The notes beneath the pieces are model-generated. The model saw only the letters and a program-made list of their open reading frames with translations. It did not search any database and was not told where the DNA came from. Source: Typhlomys cinereus (lineage: Eukaryota; Chordata; Mammalia; Rodentia; Platacanthomyidae). From it: a DNA stretch of 64,000 bases. Below, piece by piece: positions 45,775-56,974 of this stretch (its first letter is position 1; each line of letters starts with the position of its first letter). The stretch covers positions 655,650 to 719,649 of the forward strand of contig JALPQD010000413.1 in assembly GCA_023101885.1 (NCBI GenBank), written 5' to 3'. The translations under genes and the position numbers were made by a program.

Positions 45775-45922
45775 CTGCCATTGCTTGGCTGCTGTGGAGA
45801 ATGTCTGGAATGATCAGAGGGCTCAGAACGCTGGTCAGGAGAACGTGACCGGCTACGCCGGGGAGGTCTGTCATGTGAACGACCGGAATGATCTGAAGCT
45901 AATGACTGAATTTCTGAAATGT
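45775..45922 (-). CDS. Tjp1: Tjp1 exon 8: Arg/Ser-rich PDZ2-PDZ3 linker
   Basis: 148-nt exon (phase 1 to 2), about residues 288-337. It encodes DISEIQSLASDHSGRSHDRP, then PRRSRSRSPDQRSEPSDHSR and HSPQQPSNGS. RSRSRSP resembles an SR-protein dipeptide run and is a likely kinase target. No globular fold is expected. Intron 8 on its 5'-to-3' side is the largest complete intron in the window (17.7 kb). Confidence 0.95.
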
Positions 45923-46199
45923 CTGTTAAATAAAAGGATGCTATTATTTCATGATACAGCTATAATAAAGTATAAAATACTCCAATGATATCAGAAACAA
46001 ACTAGTAGGGATAATTTTATACAACATAAATTATTACTGTCATTAGCCAGTGACAAAGACATGGAAACACACACATGTAATTTATAGATTTTTGAACGTA
46101 TACGGCTTGTACAAAAAAATGATTCACTCAAACATGTTGAGTCTTCCTAGTACTTCAAGAAAAAATTACTTAGGGACCTCCGAACAAAGCTGTACTCAC
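45923..46199 (-). other. Intron 7
   Basis: 277-bp intron without recognisable repeats. Confidence 0.8.
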
Positions 46200-46368
46200 C
46201 ATCTCTCTCAGAGGCATTAGCAGAATGGATACTGTCAGAAAGATCAGGGACATTCAGCAAGGTAGCTCGTTCATCTCTTTGAACTACCATTTTTAATTTG
46301 CCTTTTGACCTTTCTATCAAGGTCTTTGCATCTGTCAATGACATATTTTCTGTCACAGTACCATTTAT
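46200..46368 (-). CDS. Tjp1: Tjp1 exon 7: end of PDZ2 and following linker
   Basis: 169-nt exon (phase 0 to 1), about residues 232-288, between acceptor tctgttgtag and donor gtgagtac. It encodes [20 protein letters not shown], then [20 protein letters not shown] and a Ser/Asp-rich stretch ending ANASERD. The first 33 residues are the last helix and strand of PDZ2; the rest begins the disordered PDZ2-PDZ3 linker. The start is fixed by frame, not by the internal Met. Confidence 0.96.
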
Positions 46369-46802
46369 CTACAACAGAAAAACATTGTAAGTCGAAAAGT
46401 AAATGACTAACTAAATACAAATGGCAATACCCAAATTACTCCTTGGATTGTTTTAAGAGCTAAAATATTACATTTGTACTTCCCTAAATCATCACCTTTC
46501 TAAAATAAAATGGAATTACTGCCTCATAATTCCTTCTTCAAGTCTTTTACATTCTACTGCTTATAAGCATTTCAATAGCATTTGGAAAAATTATCCTATA
46601 GTAAATGACAAACATCTGTTGTAATTATGTCAGATTAATCTCATATCTAAAATACTGCTTACATGAATAATGGCAGGGGCAAAAACTGATTTTTAATTCT
46701 CTTTGGTAAAACTGTTTCAAACATGAGTATGGGTTAAGTTACATGTTAACTCTAAAATCCATTTCCAGTTCAGTTCATTACAATATAAGACTATAATCAT
46801 AC
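46369..46802 (-). other. Intron 6
   Basis: 434 bp, AT-rich, apparently unique. No repeat or hidden exon is seen. Confidence 0.75.
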
Positions 46803-46906
46803 CTTCAAGACAACATCACCTTCTTGGATATTACCATCTCTTGCTGCCAAACTATCTTGTGAAATTTCCTTTACAAATATATGGCTGGCCAACCGAAGAC
46901 CATATT
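46803..46906 (-). CDS. Tjp1: Tjp1 exon 6: core of PDZ2
   Basis: 104-nt exon (phase 1 to 0), about residues 197-231, acceptor gctctttcag and donor gtatgatt. It encodes EYGLRLASHIFVKEISQDSL and then AARDGNIQEGDVVLK. YGLRLA is the ligand-binding loop. PDZ2 of ZO proteins is known to form domain-swapped dimers (ZO-1 with ZO-1, ZO-2 or ZO-3) and to bind connexin 43; this exon carries the swapped strands. The sequence agrees with human as I remember it. Confidence 0.95.
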
Positions 46907-47533
46907 CTGAAAGAGCATGTTTGGATGTCTTTAGTACAAAATCCTAAGACAATTAAGCACATTCTAAACTTTAACACTAACATACTTCATGGAGATTTTA
47001 AGTGTAGACATAAAAAAAATTATTGGTCACTCTATTATCTTTTATCATCAAAGAGTCTGCAACATCTATAAGGAGGCAAAGTAAAAGTTTATGATTCAAA
47101 CAAATGACACTGTGTCTTCCCATCTTATATAAAGGGTAAAAAGTAGAAAGCCTTAGAGATAATATCTCCTCATTCATGTAATGATATACTAACTTCTTAA
47201 AATGTTTAAGGAATACAATTCTTCACAAGTAAATTGAGGCTTAAAAACACTCCTAAAAGTCTGACAATATTACTGATGACTGTTACAATCATACATAAAT
47301 TTTATTTCTCTAGCTCTTAAATACATGATCTTACACACTTCCCACTGGAAAGATACACTTGAAATGTATTAATATGTAATATCATTTAGTGCAATGGCTC
47401 ACAGCAGATATGAGCGGATGCCAATACTGTCTCTTTTATATAACCAATAAAGGGTCCAAGAAGCAATAATTACGTCTTTTAGTAAGTGAATAGAAAAATT
47501 AAGAAAATTAAGAATATATATTTTTAAAAGACA

Positions 47534-47778
47534 ACAAAAGTTGGAGAGATGACTCAGAGGTTAAGCTTCTGCCTCAAAAGCGGAAGAACCTGAGCTCAGA
47601 ATCCCAAGTCCAACATAAAAACACCAGGCAGAAATGGTGGCAGCCTGCACTTCTGGCCCTGGAAGACAGAGTCTGGGGAACTCCATACCAAAGGAGGCAG
47701 AAAATCCAAGATGATGCCTAGGATTACCCTTGGGCCTCCACGTATACAGGCAGTGCCCTCTGATACCACACACACATA

Positions 47779-47829
<51 letters not shown>
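47534..47829 (+). repeat. Type B SINE with (AAAT)n tail
   Basis: gttggagagatgactcagag, gaacctgagctcagaatccc, ggtggcagcctgcacttctg and gatgatgcctaggattaccc precede ccctctgataccacacacac and about 12 aaat units (47780-47829). The tetranucleotide array has grown from the SINE A-rich tail. Confidence 0.85.
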
Positions 47830-47839
47830 ACAACAACAA

Positions 47840-47950
47840 GCTAGGTACGGGACAGTACACTGTACTTCCAACATTCAGGGGCTGAGACAAGAAGATTTCA
47901 AGTTGGAGGTTACCAAGGGCTATACAGTGAGGTTCTATTTCAATAAGACA
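47840..47950 (+). repeat. B1-like element
   Basis: agctaggtacgggacagtac, tgtacttccaacattcaggg, gctgagacaagaagatttca and tacagtgaggttctatttca follow the B1 order closely enough to assign. Confidence 0.65.
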
Positions 47951-50071
47951 ACAACCCAAAAAGAAGACTATGAACTACAAATGTGAGTACAGTATCAATG
48001 AGCAAGAGAATGTTCTTGGCTCCATGAAGACAGGAGACTGCAAGTTTCATTGCATTTAAGAACAAAACATAGTCCCAAACTACAAAGTCAAGACAGAGAA
48101 TAAAAATATGGTTTTCAATCGAGATAAGTGAGAAGACCTACCATTGAAGAGTCTAAAGTTTCACTGCAGTTAAAATTTAACTTAAGGTAAATATACAAAG
48201 AATACACATAAGCAGGAATAGAATCAGTGTGGAAAAAAAAGAAAATCTAAGTAAGTGACTTTAAATGCTTTGAAAAGATCACTAAACACAGAAGAATACA
48301 GGCTTGAAGGAATATTCTTATTCATAATCAAAAGCTTTACAAATGGCCATTACACAGATGGTCCCCAAGTATTTCCTATTTATTATGCATGTATTATAAA
48401 TACTACTTTGGCTACTACTAATATCCAGGTACTACTGGTGAGGCAGAGACAGTCGCTGCACTTTGGTAACTTGAATAACTAGCAAAGATGTTACCGTGGC
48501 AATTACAAGTGCAACAAAACATTCATCAAGGGATGGAACTAATAAACAGAGGGTTCAGAGACGACCTCCTTCAGGAAGAAGTATTAAAACTAAAACTTCA
48601 CTAGAAAGACTTGTTTTTGTATAGTAGAGATGTTGTCCGAAGCAAATGCACCAAAAATATGAAGAAAAGAGCCTACCAGATATGATGAGGTTCTAAACCT
48701 AGAGTAGCCAAAATCAAGCTATTTACTAAAGGGGGGAAAAAAGTAAGGAAGAAAACCTTTACAAAAGAGAACACACAGGGTACTGGAAGGGATTCAGAGT
48801 CCAGCTTCAAAACAGAAAAGGTTCACTGAAGAGGGGGTGGCAGCCTAGGAAATAATGGCAGTGGAAAAGGATAGACAAGAGTGGTGCTTAGGAAGTTACG
48901 TCATGTTCATCATCATGGATGAGTACTATGGTACTTGTTCCTGGCTTGAGAAACAGCATAGGAGGAGACCCATCAATGAAATATTTCATTAGAAACACAA
49001 AGAAAAAACATTAAGAAAGTGTGACTGATTTGAGGGACTTAAGGGACAACTAAATGATATTCCTAACAGAAACCTGGGAAGAGTGGTATACTGACATTGG
49101 CAGCAGTGACCTAGGACAAAAGGATTAAAGTATACTGTCTAAAAGAAAGTACACTAAATGGAAGAAAGATTCTTGGGACAAAAACTTATGGAGAATAAAG
49201 ATTAGAATAAGAATAGACAGAAGGATGAGTATAGAAGTCAAAAGAAGACATTATTTAAAAAATTGAGGGTGGTTTAATTATGAAGTATTAGGATGGACTG
49301 AGAACCCCAACTGGATGAACAATGAGTAATTTGAGAGCTGAGACACAGGTGGCCAGCCACCAAGAGCTGAAGTCTGAGTGATGGGCTCAGTTGAAAGAGC
49401 AGGCACAGCCAGTGAGACTACGAAGTCAACAATAGCAGTGGGTTCAGTAACTTGATCATGTGCAGCAAGCTGTTGGGGTATTTATGTGAGAGTGCATATG
49501 CTCTCCTAGTCTCACTCACTTTTCAAAGCAAAATAGTAAATCATATATAATCATGGCAAAAGGAAGCAACAGCCATTTTTAAAGGACAATACTGGTAAGG
49601 AAGGAAAAGTAACTGGGCTTCAGTTTAAAACTGCTAAAGAAGCCCTACATGCTTTTGAAATACCCTATAATGGTGTTCCTACTTTCAGTTCATTAACAAA
49701 ATAGCCTGTCTCTCCCCTAAAATGCCCCAAAGTTTCTCCCTGTAGTCACACTACAACTGATTCTAACAACTAAGAAAAACACCAGTGTTCAATTTGGTGA
49801 TGATATGACATTTGTTGCTAGCATAATTTGCATTTAGCTCATCAAAATAAACCCAAAATCCAACTACCTCATATTTATTTGAATTGCAATTTCCACCAAC
49901 AAAATGATTTAAGAAGAAAAAGGTAGATATCCCTCAAAGTCAGACACAACAGGATTTGATCAAAAGGACATGAATATGAAAAAGAGAAAATTAAAATAGG
50001 AAAGGGTTGCAACTGTATTTCATTGGCTTTAAAACTTTCATGTGAAAATTTCAAGGGTTAGTAGAGAATAC

Positions 50072-50348
50072 CTTCATTTTTTCGGGATTTCACCAATGTG
50101 ACTTTGGTGGGTTTGGCAGGCTGACTGGACGCCACTGACCGTCGATCTGATCGTGGAGACAAGCTTCTCTCTCTACTTGCACTTCTATCCCTGGCCCAAT
50201 TCTTCTCACTCCTTCTGTTAACTAAACCACCACGGCTACTTCTTGGATCATGTACTTCCTCATCATAACTATCATCTTCATTATCAGACACTGGTTCAGG
50301 ATCAGGACGACTTACAGGTATCTGAACTTTCTTTTTCCTTCGAATGGT
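50072..50348 (-). CDS. Tjp1: Tjp1 exon 5: end of PDZ1, Arg/Ser-rich linker, start of PDZ2
   Basis: 277-nt exon (phase 0 to 1), about residues 105-197. It opens with TIRRKKKVQIPVSRPDPEPV, passes an acidic patch (DNEDDSYDEE), then an Arg/Ser-rich linker containing RDRSASRERSLSPRSDRRS, and ends with the first strand of PDZ2 (KVTLVKSRKNE). The linker is basic and has many Ser-Pro and Arg-x-x-Ser sites, so it is probably phosphorylated (inference). It differs from human at several linker positions, while the PDZ2 strand is unchanged. Confidence 0.95.
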
Positions 50349-50869
50349 CTACAAATAAAGAAGAGATTGTAAGTTTGATGATGTTCACATATGTACCTTC
50401 AAATCCTAAAAGAATGGAACATGTATCACTTGTCCTGCATCAATTTAAATATGAAAGAAATAACATACAACCATTATAAGGAACAAATTCTATAATGGCT
50501 ATTTTCTACCCTCCTGATAAACAAATCTAGTTAAACAAACAGGAACAGTGGGATTAATAAATCTTTATCTACTTCATTCCAAAAGGCCTTCCAGTTGATG
50601 ATAATCACAAGCTTAAAGGTAAATAAGAGATGAGATAAAGAATAAGAATTATACTCTAATAGCATCAAATATATTGATCATGGATGTTTTGTGACCAAAA
50701 CCTTATAAATGTGCACACCTAAGTTGATCTTTATTCAATTTTTTATAATACATCAATCACAAACCAACATACAACTAAGTATGTTGAAGATCACTAGTTT
50801 CACTATACAAACTACCTTCAATCTATCTTACTCCACTGCTTTTCCCAATGCCATTTGTATGAATATATG

Positions 50870-51125
50870 GGGTATAGGTGCATGCATATGCACATGTATG
50901 TACATGTGTGTGGAAATACAAAGCTGATATTGGGAATCATCCTCAACAATTCTTCCACCTTATTCTTTTGAGGCTGGGTATCTAAATCCAGACTCACCTA
51001 TAAAGTTAGTATGGCTAACCAGCTTGCTCTGAAGATCACTAGGCTCCACTGCATATTACATGGGATCTTATATCTAGTCCTCTTGCATAGCAAGCACTTT
51101 AATCATGCAGCCATCTTCCCAGTCT
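50870..51125 (-). repeat. B4/RSINE-like SINE
   Basis: Read in reverse it has the head cagactgggaagatggctgc and the body with gaagaattgttgaggatgat; on plus the end shows gcatgcatatgcacatgtat. It matches the 33825 and 55440 copies in layout. Confidence 0.65.
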
Positions 51126-52430
51126 GGTGAGTTTATTTATTCTCAAAGCTATTTTCTCTGTCCACTTATTTCTTTCATTCTAAGTTTAAAAATCTGTGTG
51201 CACTATCTTCTAAAGAAGGCTGAGCAGCCCTGCAGTCCTTGAATTGCACTTTACCATTTGTCACTGCTATGCAGAGATCTGTGAGAATTCCCTAGGCAAC
51301 AACTCTCTGAGTCCTTCACCTACTGAAACACCTCACCATTTCTAATTCCTCCATTCTCACTTGTTTTCTCAATTCACTAGTCCTCTCATGGTTTCACTGG
51401 ACTGATTTTGAAGTTTGTATGAAACGTCATGCTGCCACATTTAAATGACTTTCCACTGCTCTCTTCCTTGTCTGGTGCCCCTTCTGATCTCAAAGACCTA
51501 CTGTATCTATGTGTATGAATAAAACATTTCCGTCTGTGTTTATTCTTATCCCTACACACCTTTAAGAACTTACATCACTACCTTTTATATTATTTAACCT
51601 CAAATCTGTCCTCTGCTTACTAATCTAATCTATGGCTCTGTTTACTATTCACCTCCAAGCTATCTCTTTTCTCATGGCTACATTTCTTCAGAGTGATTCT
51701 ACACTTAATACAGTTGCTTCCTACTACTACACAAAATGATGAATGGGCCTTTTGGGAAAAAGCAATGTTTGACGTTGAAGAACAAGTAGCAAGAGATGAG
51801 AGCACATGAAAAGGACAATCAATATGCTGTAAATAGCAGAGACGAGGACAACTGCTTTTCCTCTCAGTGGACCCAACATCTGAGTCCTATCAAGTACACT
51901 TACTGAGAACATTCTTGATATTCCACTTTTAAGTTTCACCTTCATTTCCCATCTCTAACATGCTGTACTATACTGTACATTAACATTTAGCTCCTTCCTC
52001 TTAGTGTATCAACATAAATAAACGCTAGGTGGAAAACTCTAGTTTTCTCTATCACCTCTAAGAAAGTCACCTCTGAGATTCCTTCTGTACTAGGCGTCAA
52101 TATCAGATAACAAGGCATGTGCATATCTATTTGACTCCTAATTTTCACATTTATTTTATTTATTAATTTCTAGAAGTTCTTTGCTATGATTCAACTATAT
52201 ATATATATAAATTCAAGAGGTGCTTAACCAATGGAAAAATAACCACTCCTATTATGATTCTTCACTTATATTATGGCTAACAGCTATAAATGCAACAGTA
52301 CATTTAGTAAATTTAATAACAATGTTTAAATCTTATGAGAAATTAGCAACAGAAATCCTTTTTGGAAGAAAACGCCTACTTCTAAACTGTTCAATAAATT
52401 AAAGATTCAAATGTTTAAAAAAATCAAGCA

Positions 52431-52682
52431 GGGGCTGGAGAGGTGGCTCAGCGGTTAAGCCTCTGCCTTGCAGGCAGAAGGTCCTGAGTTCGGATCCTAG
52501 ACCCCACGAATAGATGCCAGGCGGAAGCGGGGGGGGGGGGGGGGGAGGGGTGGCCTGCAGTTTCTGGTCCTGGTAGGACGGAGTAGTTCATGAATTCATC
52601 CATGGTTCTACACACACACATACATACACACACATACGCACACATGCATATGCACAATTGAATAAATAATAAAAAAAATTTT
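52431..52682 (+). repeat. Type A SINE with long G run
   Basis: ggggctggagaggtggctca, gtcctgagttcggatcctag, then 17 consecutive G (52529-52545) where other copies have a short gcgggggcgg, body gaattcatccatggttctac, CA array and ttgaataaataataaaaaaa with tttt. Flanks aaaaaatcaagca on both sides give a 13-bp target duplication. It lacks the cctgtgaatcccgggg segment of other copies. Confidence 0.9.
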
Positions 52683-52762
52683 AAAAAATCAAGCAAAAGC
52701 TAGAATAAGGTATATAACAACCAAACAGAAGTTTTATAATTCTGGCAAACTAAATTCTAGTG

Positions 52763-52890
52763 GGTTAGGGATTTGGGTCAGAAGTTAGAGTGCTAGCACA
52801 GCACATACCAAGCCCTGGGCTCCATTCTCAGTATTGCTAAAACTAGGCATGGTGATAAACACCTGAAGTTCCATACTTTGGGCCTTAAGA
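52763..52890 (+). repeat. ID-B1-like composite SINE
   Basis: gggttagggatttgggtcag, gttagagtgctagcacagca and agccctgggctccattctca form an ID-like tRNA head; it is followed by aggcatggtgataaacacct, which resembles the start of B1. This ID-then-B1 order is known for rodent B4-type dimers. Confidence 0.7.
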
Positions 52891-53351
52891 CCATAACATG
52901 AAATAAATTCTGAAGAACCCCACAAAGAAAACCTTAGGCTTTCTTCTCTCCTCAACGTACATTACAGCAACATGGGGAGTAGGATGATATAGGTTCAAGG
53001 AAGAATGTAAACTTTTTGTAATTGTAAACAAATTTCAAATCACACAACAGGGTTACACATCAAGTGGATTGCCTGTCAGGATCAAGTCTAAATTCTCAAA
53101 AGAGAAGGAAACAATAAGCCATCAGACTCATTCAACCACTCCTTCTTTTTTTATCAATTGGGAAAAAAAATTCCAATATTTGACCTTTGATTAAATACAC
53201 AGAACTATAAGAGTAAGAAACGCTAACATTTGTCAACAATTAACTTTGGAATACTTTTCACTTCTCATCTTCTTAGAGGAGAATGATGAAATAAAAACCA
53301 AACAAGTATCAACAGGATAATTACACAAAGTTAAAGATGAAAGATACTTAC

Positions 53352-53454
53352 AATTTTTGCATTTTTCCCACTTTTTCTTAGCTGCTGAACGGCAAAAGCA
53401 TGTTCAACATTATCCATCGAAACTCCATTAACCATTGCCACTCGGTCATTTTCC
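53352..53454 (-). CDS. Tjp1: Tjp1 exon 4: second half of PDZ1
   Basis: 103-nt exon (phase in 2, out 0) after acceptor ctcttag and before donor gtaagt. It encodes about residues 70-104: [20 protein letters not shown], then the helix and last strand of PDZ1 with the basic peptide [10 protein letters not shown]. The acceptor is followed by GG; frame continuity with exon 3 (CA + G = Gln) fixes the boundary at 53454. No odd residues are seen. Confidence 0.96.
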
Positions 53455-54136
53455 CTAAGAGAAAAAACCACCCCCACAAAAAAAAAAGTTAAAGAAAAAC
53501 ATAAAGACAGGTTTATAAAGGATATTCTTTGTATTTTTTAGAATAATGGTTTAAAATTAATCTATTTGCTTTATTTTAAAAAATGATAAAACAGTATCAA
53601 ATTTTACGTTCTTATCTTTTACAAGAACATTTGGCCAGTAACCACACATATTAGTGCAATACTGAAGGGACTGCACAGATCCACACTCAAAGGATTCCTG
53701 GGGGCTGAATTTGAGAATACCAAGTGTCAAGTCATCTAGAAGTCTTTCTCCTTTAAGTGGCTTTCAACCCTTCTGATTAGTTTTATCCTCTCCTAATTTA
53801 TTTTTCATTTCTCATCTTAATATTCTTATAACATATGAAAAAAGGTGACTTCAGAGGTTCCTGAAGGTTAATTTCTAAGTGCTTTCTTTTTCACTACTTA
53901 TTTTTACAGTTAACTGTCTATTTAAAGTAGGTGACATCACCTGTCCACTTACAAGGAAGATAAAGATTGCTTCTACTTACTTACAAGTGTGTTATCACTG
54001 AAGCGAAAGTATTAAACCATGGCATGGGTGAGGTGCTAAAACACAGCAAAATCACGAAGCAGGCCAGGAACAAGAACAGTGCTTACCTAGCACACATGTA
54101 CTCTCTTAAGTAAAAAAATACATGAAACATACTTAC
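53455..54136 (-). other. Intron 3
   Basis: 682 bp, AT-rich, with no assigned repeat. It separates the two halves of PDZ1. Confidence 0.7.
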
Positions 54137-54261
54137 TGTAGCTGTCCTTCAGCTGGTCCTCCCTTGAGCACATCTGAAATTACTATGGACGTTTCCCCAC
54201 TCTGAAAATGAGGATTATCTCTTCCACCAGATATTGCAATTCCAAATCCAAATCCAGGAGC
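54137..54261 (-). CDS. Tjp1: Tjp1 exon 3: first half of PDZ1
   Basis: 125-nt exon (phase in 0, out 2) between acceptor ctactttag and donor gtaagtatg. It encodes about residues 29-70, starting [13 protein letters not shown]. The GFGF motif is the carboxylate-binding loop of PDZ1, the domain known to bind claudin C-terminal tails. The exon ends at GGPAEGQLQ, with the last codon split across the junction. The preceding coding exon, expected to end in a TVTLHR-like peptide, was not found between here and 64000, so intron 2 runs off the window. Identity is very secure because the peptide is nearly invariant among mammals. Confidence 0.96.
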
Positions 54262-54639
54262 CTAAAGTAGTAATTACAGTAAAATATTTTGAATAAGAAC
54301 AAAAGAATTATTCACTACAGCATATACACATATCTAGAAAGGTTAAATTATAAAAATTATAGATAAAAAAATTTGTGTTACATAAATACTCCTAAAGAGG
54401 TTAAAAAAAAACTTAAAATTTTGAACATTGAACTACTGAATTATTTTTAATTATCAAAAAGGGTCCTGAAAAGACAAGTAGTTAACCAGCCTGAACTGAT
54501 TTAGAAAATGACAGACTTAACTACCAAAATGACTCTAGACATTTTCCCTAATATACTAACCTTTAAAAAAAAATCAGGATTAGTTATCTCACGTTTTAAT
54601 TATTCTAACAATCTCAGAAATAAATCTCTACAGAACTAA

Positions 54640-54840
54640 TATTTTGGAACTGGCGAAATGGTTCCCAGGGTTTGTGGCTGAGCTCAAACCAGCACCTGAC
54701 TCCAGGGACCCACACAGTGAAGAGACTCCCAGCACCCACACAGTAAGAGAACTGAATTCCAAAAATTGTCCTCCGACATCCACATGTGCGCCATGGCACC
54801 CATGTACCTGCACGTACTCTCGAAATAAACAAATATTTTT
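54640..54840 (+). repeat. B2/B3-like SINE
   Basis: ggaactggcgaaatggttcc (head), gaactgaattccaaaaattg, tcctccgacatccacatgtg and cgccatggcacccatgtacc, ending in gaaataaacaaatattttta. The cgacatccacatgtgcgcca part resembles rodent B3 from memory. Confidence 0.65.
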
Positions 54841-55090
54841 AAAAGAACTTAACACTATCTTATACACTGTATGCAATACAACTTGCACATTAAGTTATAT
54901 CAGTTTTAAGATACTTGTACTTTAGCTAAATTATAATATGAAAACTTCTACAAACTTTTGAAAGAACTTCTCTGAACTTTTCCAATTTACTAAAAAATTA
55001 CTTAATTTGAAGGAAACCCACATTTTCTAAAGTAAGTATAAATTGTTCAGGGTAGTGTATGTAAGAAAGGAAAGCTGAACAGGGAAAGGT

Positions 55091-55403
55091 GAGAGAGGAG
55101 GGGAGGGGAGGGAAGGGGAGGGGAGGAGGAAGGGGAGGGGAGAGGAAAGAGGAGGGGGAAGGGGAGGGGAGAAAGGAGGGGGAAGGGGAGGGGGGAGAAG
55201 GGAGGGGAGATGGGAAGGGGAGACAGGAGGGGGAGAAGAAAGGGGAGACAGGAGGGGGAGAGGGGAGGGGGGAAGGGGAGGGGAGAGGAGATAGGAGGGG
55301 AAGGGGGAGGGGAGGGAGAGGGGGAAGGGAGGGGGAGGGGAGGGGAGAGAGGAGGGGGAGGAGAGGAGAGGAGAGGAAAAAGGAAAGGAAAGGAAAAAAA
55401 AAG
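55091..55403 (+). repeat. Polypurine (GGGGA/GA)-rich tract, 313 bp
   Basis: The plus strand is G and A only, apart from four pyrimidines (near 55211, 55224, 55249 and 55292). Units such as ggaggggagggg and ggagggggaagg recur irregularly. On the Tjp1 transcript it is a C/T-rich block about 830 nt before the exon 3 acceptor. Open frames of up to 107 codons across it are low-complexity readings. Confidence 0.95.
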
Positions 55404-55439
55404 CTTGTGTAATATATTTGTTTATTAGTGTATCATAGT

Positions 55440-55625
55440 ATACGTGGAGGTTGGAAAAAACCTCTGGGAGTCAGTTCTCTTCTACCGTGTTGAGGTAAGG
55501 TCTCTCTTTTGCTGTAGGAGTGCTGAGATTACAGATGACTCATCACATATGGTTCTGGGAATTGAACTCAGGTTGTCAGGCTTGTGGGGCAAGCACTTTC
55601 ACCTGCTGAGTCATTTTCTTAGAAC
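55440..55625 (-). repeat. B4/RSINE-like SINE
   Basis: Read in reverse it has the head aagaaaatgactcagcaggt, the B-box part ctgagttcaattcccagaac, and the body with agagaagagagac-like purine text; on plus it shows gagtgctgagattacagatg. Same family as 59085. Confidence 0.7.
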
Positions 55626-56974
55626 TCCAGAATCACTAAAGCAGAATACAATTTTGTGTAAAGCTGTACTGTATTCCTGAACAATCCAAACCACATACAT
55701 ATGAAAATAACTCCTTCTTAAGATATCAAGTTCACAATACAGACTATGTCCACAGTGAACAGTCATGTCATGACTTTTTCTCCTGTCTCAAAATTTACTG
55801 AAGTGACAAAAGAAAAAAAAGTCTCCTTTAAAAAGAGGAAGCATTTCAAAAGAAATGATAACATATACTCACACAAAGATTCCCCAAAATATGACAGTCA
55901 CAGAAGCAACAATCACAACAGTCCCACAGTGAAAGAATCCAACTGGCCATCAACTAATGGATAGAGAAAATGTAATCTATCTATACGGTGGAAAGAAGCA
56001 TCCATAAAGGCCCATCCCTCCCCAGGGACTGCCTACACTCTGGTTCTGCACCATGTCTCCTTTTGGGAGGCCTCTTTGTCCACCCCTGGACATTCTGTCT
56101 CAGCAGTGATAGGATTGTGAGTGTGCACTACCATGTCTGGTTCATACTGTGCCTGGGATTGATCCCAGGACTTCCTGCATGGTACACAAATTCTCCTATT
56201 GCGTTTGTATGTAATGTTCAGAAAAGGCAGGTTAATTAAAAGGCAGAAGTGAGGCCAAGTGTTGTCTACAGCTAGATAGAAACAGAAGGATTGGGAAAGC
56301 AATAGCAAATCAGGAGGATTTATTTCAAATATGGCACAAATCAAGACAGTTACCAAAAAAACATTAAAAGTCACTGACACACAGTTTAAAAGAAAATGCC
56401 AGTTTTATTTTAAAGACTTATAAAAAAGTATTAGCTTATTACATCTCAACCTAGGATACACATCTCAGCCTTGCATGGAAACACCATAGAACAGCAAGCA
56501 ACCACTTAAGGAATGTACGCTTACTCCAACTAGGACATTTTTTTTTCTCAAAAATGAAAAAGACATCTATTGTTTCAAGGAAAACTGACAGCATTTATTT
56601 CCAGTCATGAAATTTCAATTTTAAACTAAAATTTAAAAATTATCTGCCACCATGAACTCAACATTTTAGTTTGTAAAGACTTTTCTCATGAGACTGACAG
56701 TATTAATATGTGAATTTTTAAAATATTGTATGAAATATGACTTGCTTTGAAGATTTACCTACTTTTGAGAAAATGAATTTTCTAAAAGACTAAGACATGG
56801 CATAAAAGTCCCACATTAGCAATAATCCATTACAGACACAAAAACAGGCCAACAGGTATTCAAGTAGCAGTAAACAGAGTTACTGACAGGATTCCATATT
56901 GCACACTGCAACTATCTTTTATGAAATTAATGATTGCCCTATTTGGGATAAAATCAAAGACTATAACCACTCTT

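Larger units (their letters stand above)
46907..50071 (-). other. Intron 5
   Basis: 3.2 kb. It holds a type B SINE with an (AAAT)n tail (47534-47829) and a B1-like piece (47840-47950). From 48000 to 50070 I recognise nothing; this 2-kb stretch is fairly purine-rich on the plus strand and may include an old repeat. Confidence 0.55.
50349..53351 (-). other. Intron 4
   Basis: 3.0 kb with a B4-like SINE (50870-51125), a type A SINE (52431-52682) and an ID-B1-like piece (52763-52890). The stretch 51130-52420 is AT-rich and unassigned. Confidence 0.6.
54262..56974 (-). other. Intron 2, 3' part
   Basis: Contains a B2/B3-like SINE (54640-54840), a polypurine tract (55091-55403) and a B4-like SINE (55440-55625). 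From 55630 to 56970 nothing is recognised; the frame at 56033-56380 is unassigned. Confidence 0.55.

Noticed and set aside
47561..47959. 132-codon minus-strand frame with FIYLFIYLFIYL repeats
   Set aside because: It is a reading of the (AAAT)n tail and SINE body.
55089..55428. Gly/Glu/Arg-rich open frames of 72-107 codons
   Set aside because: Low-complexity readings of the polypurine tract; stops are rare there because the tract has almost no T.
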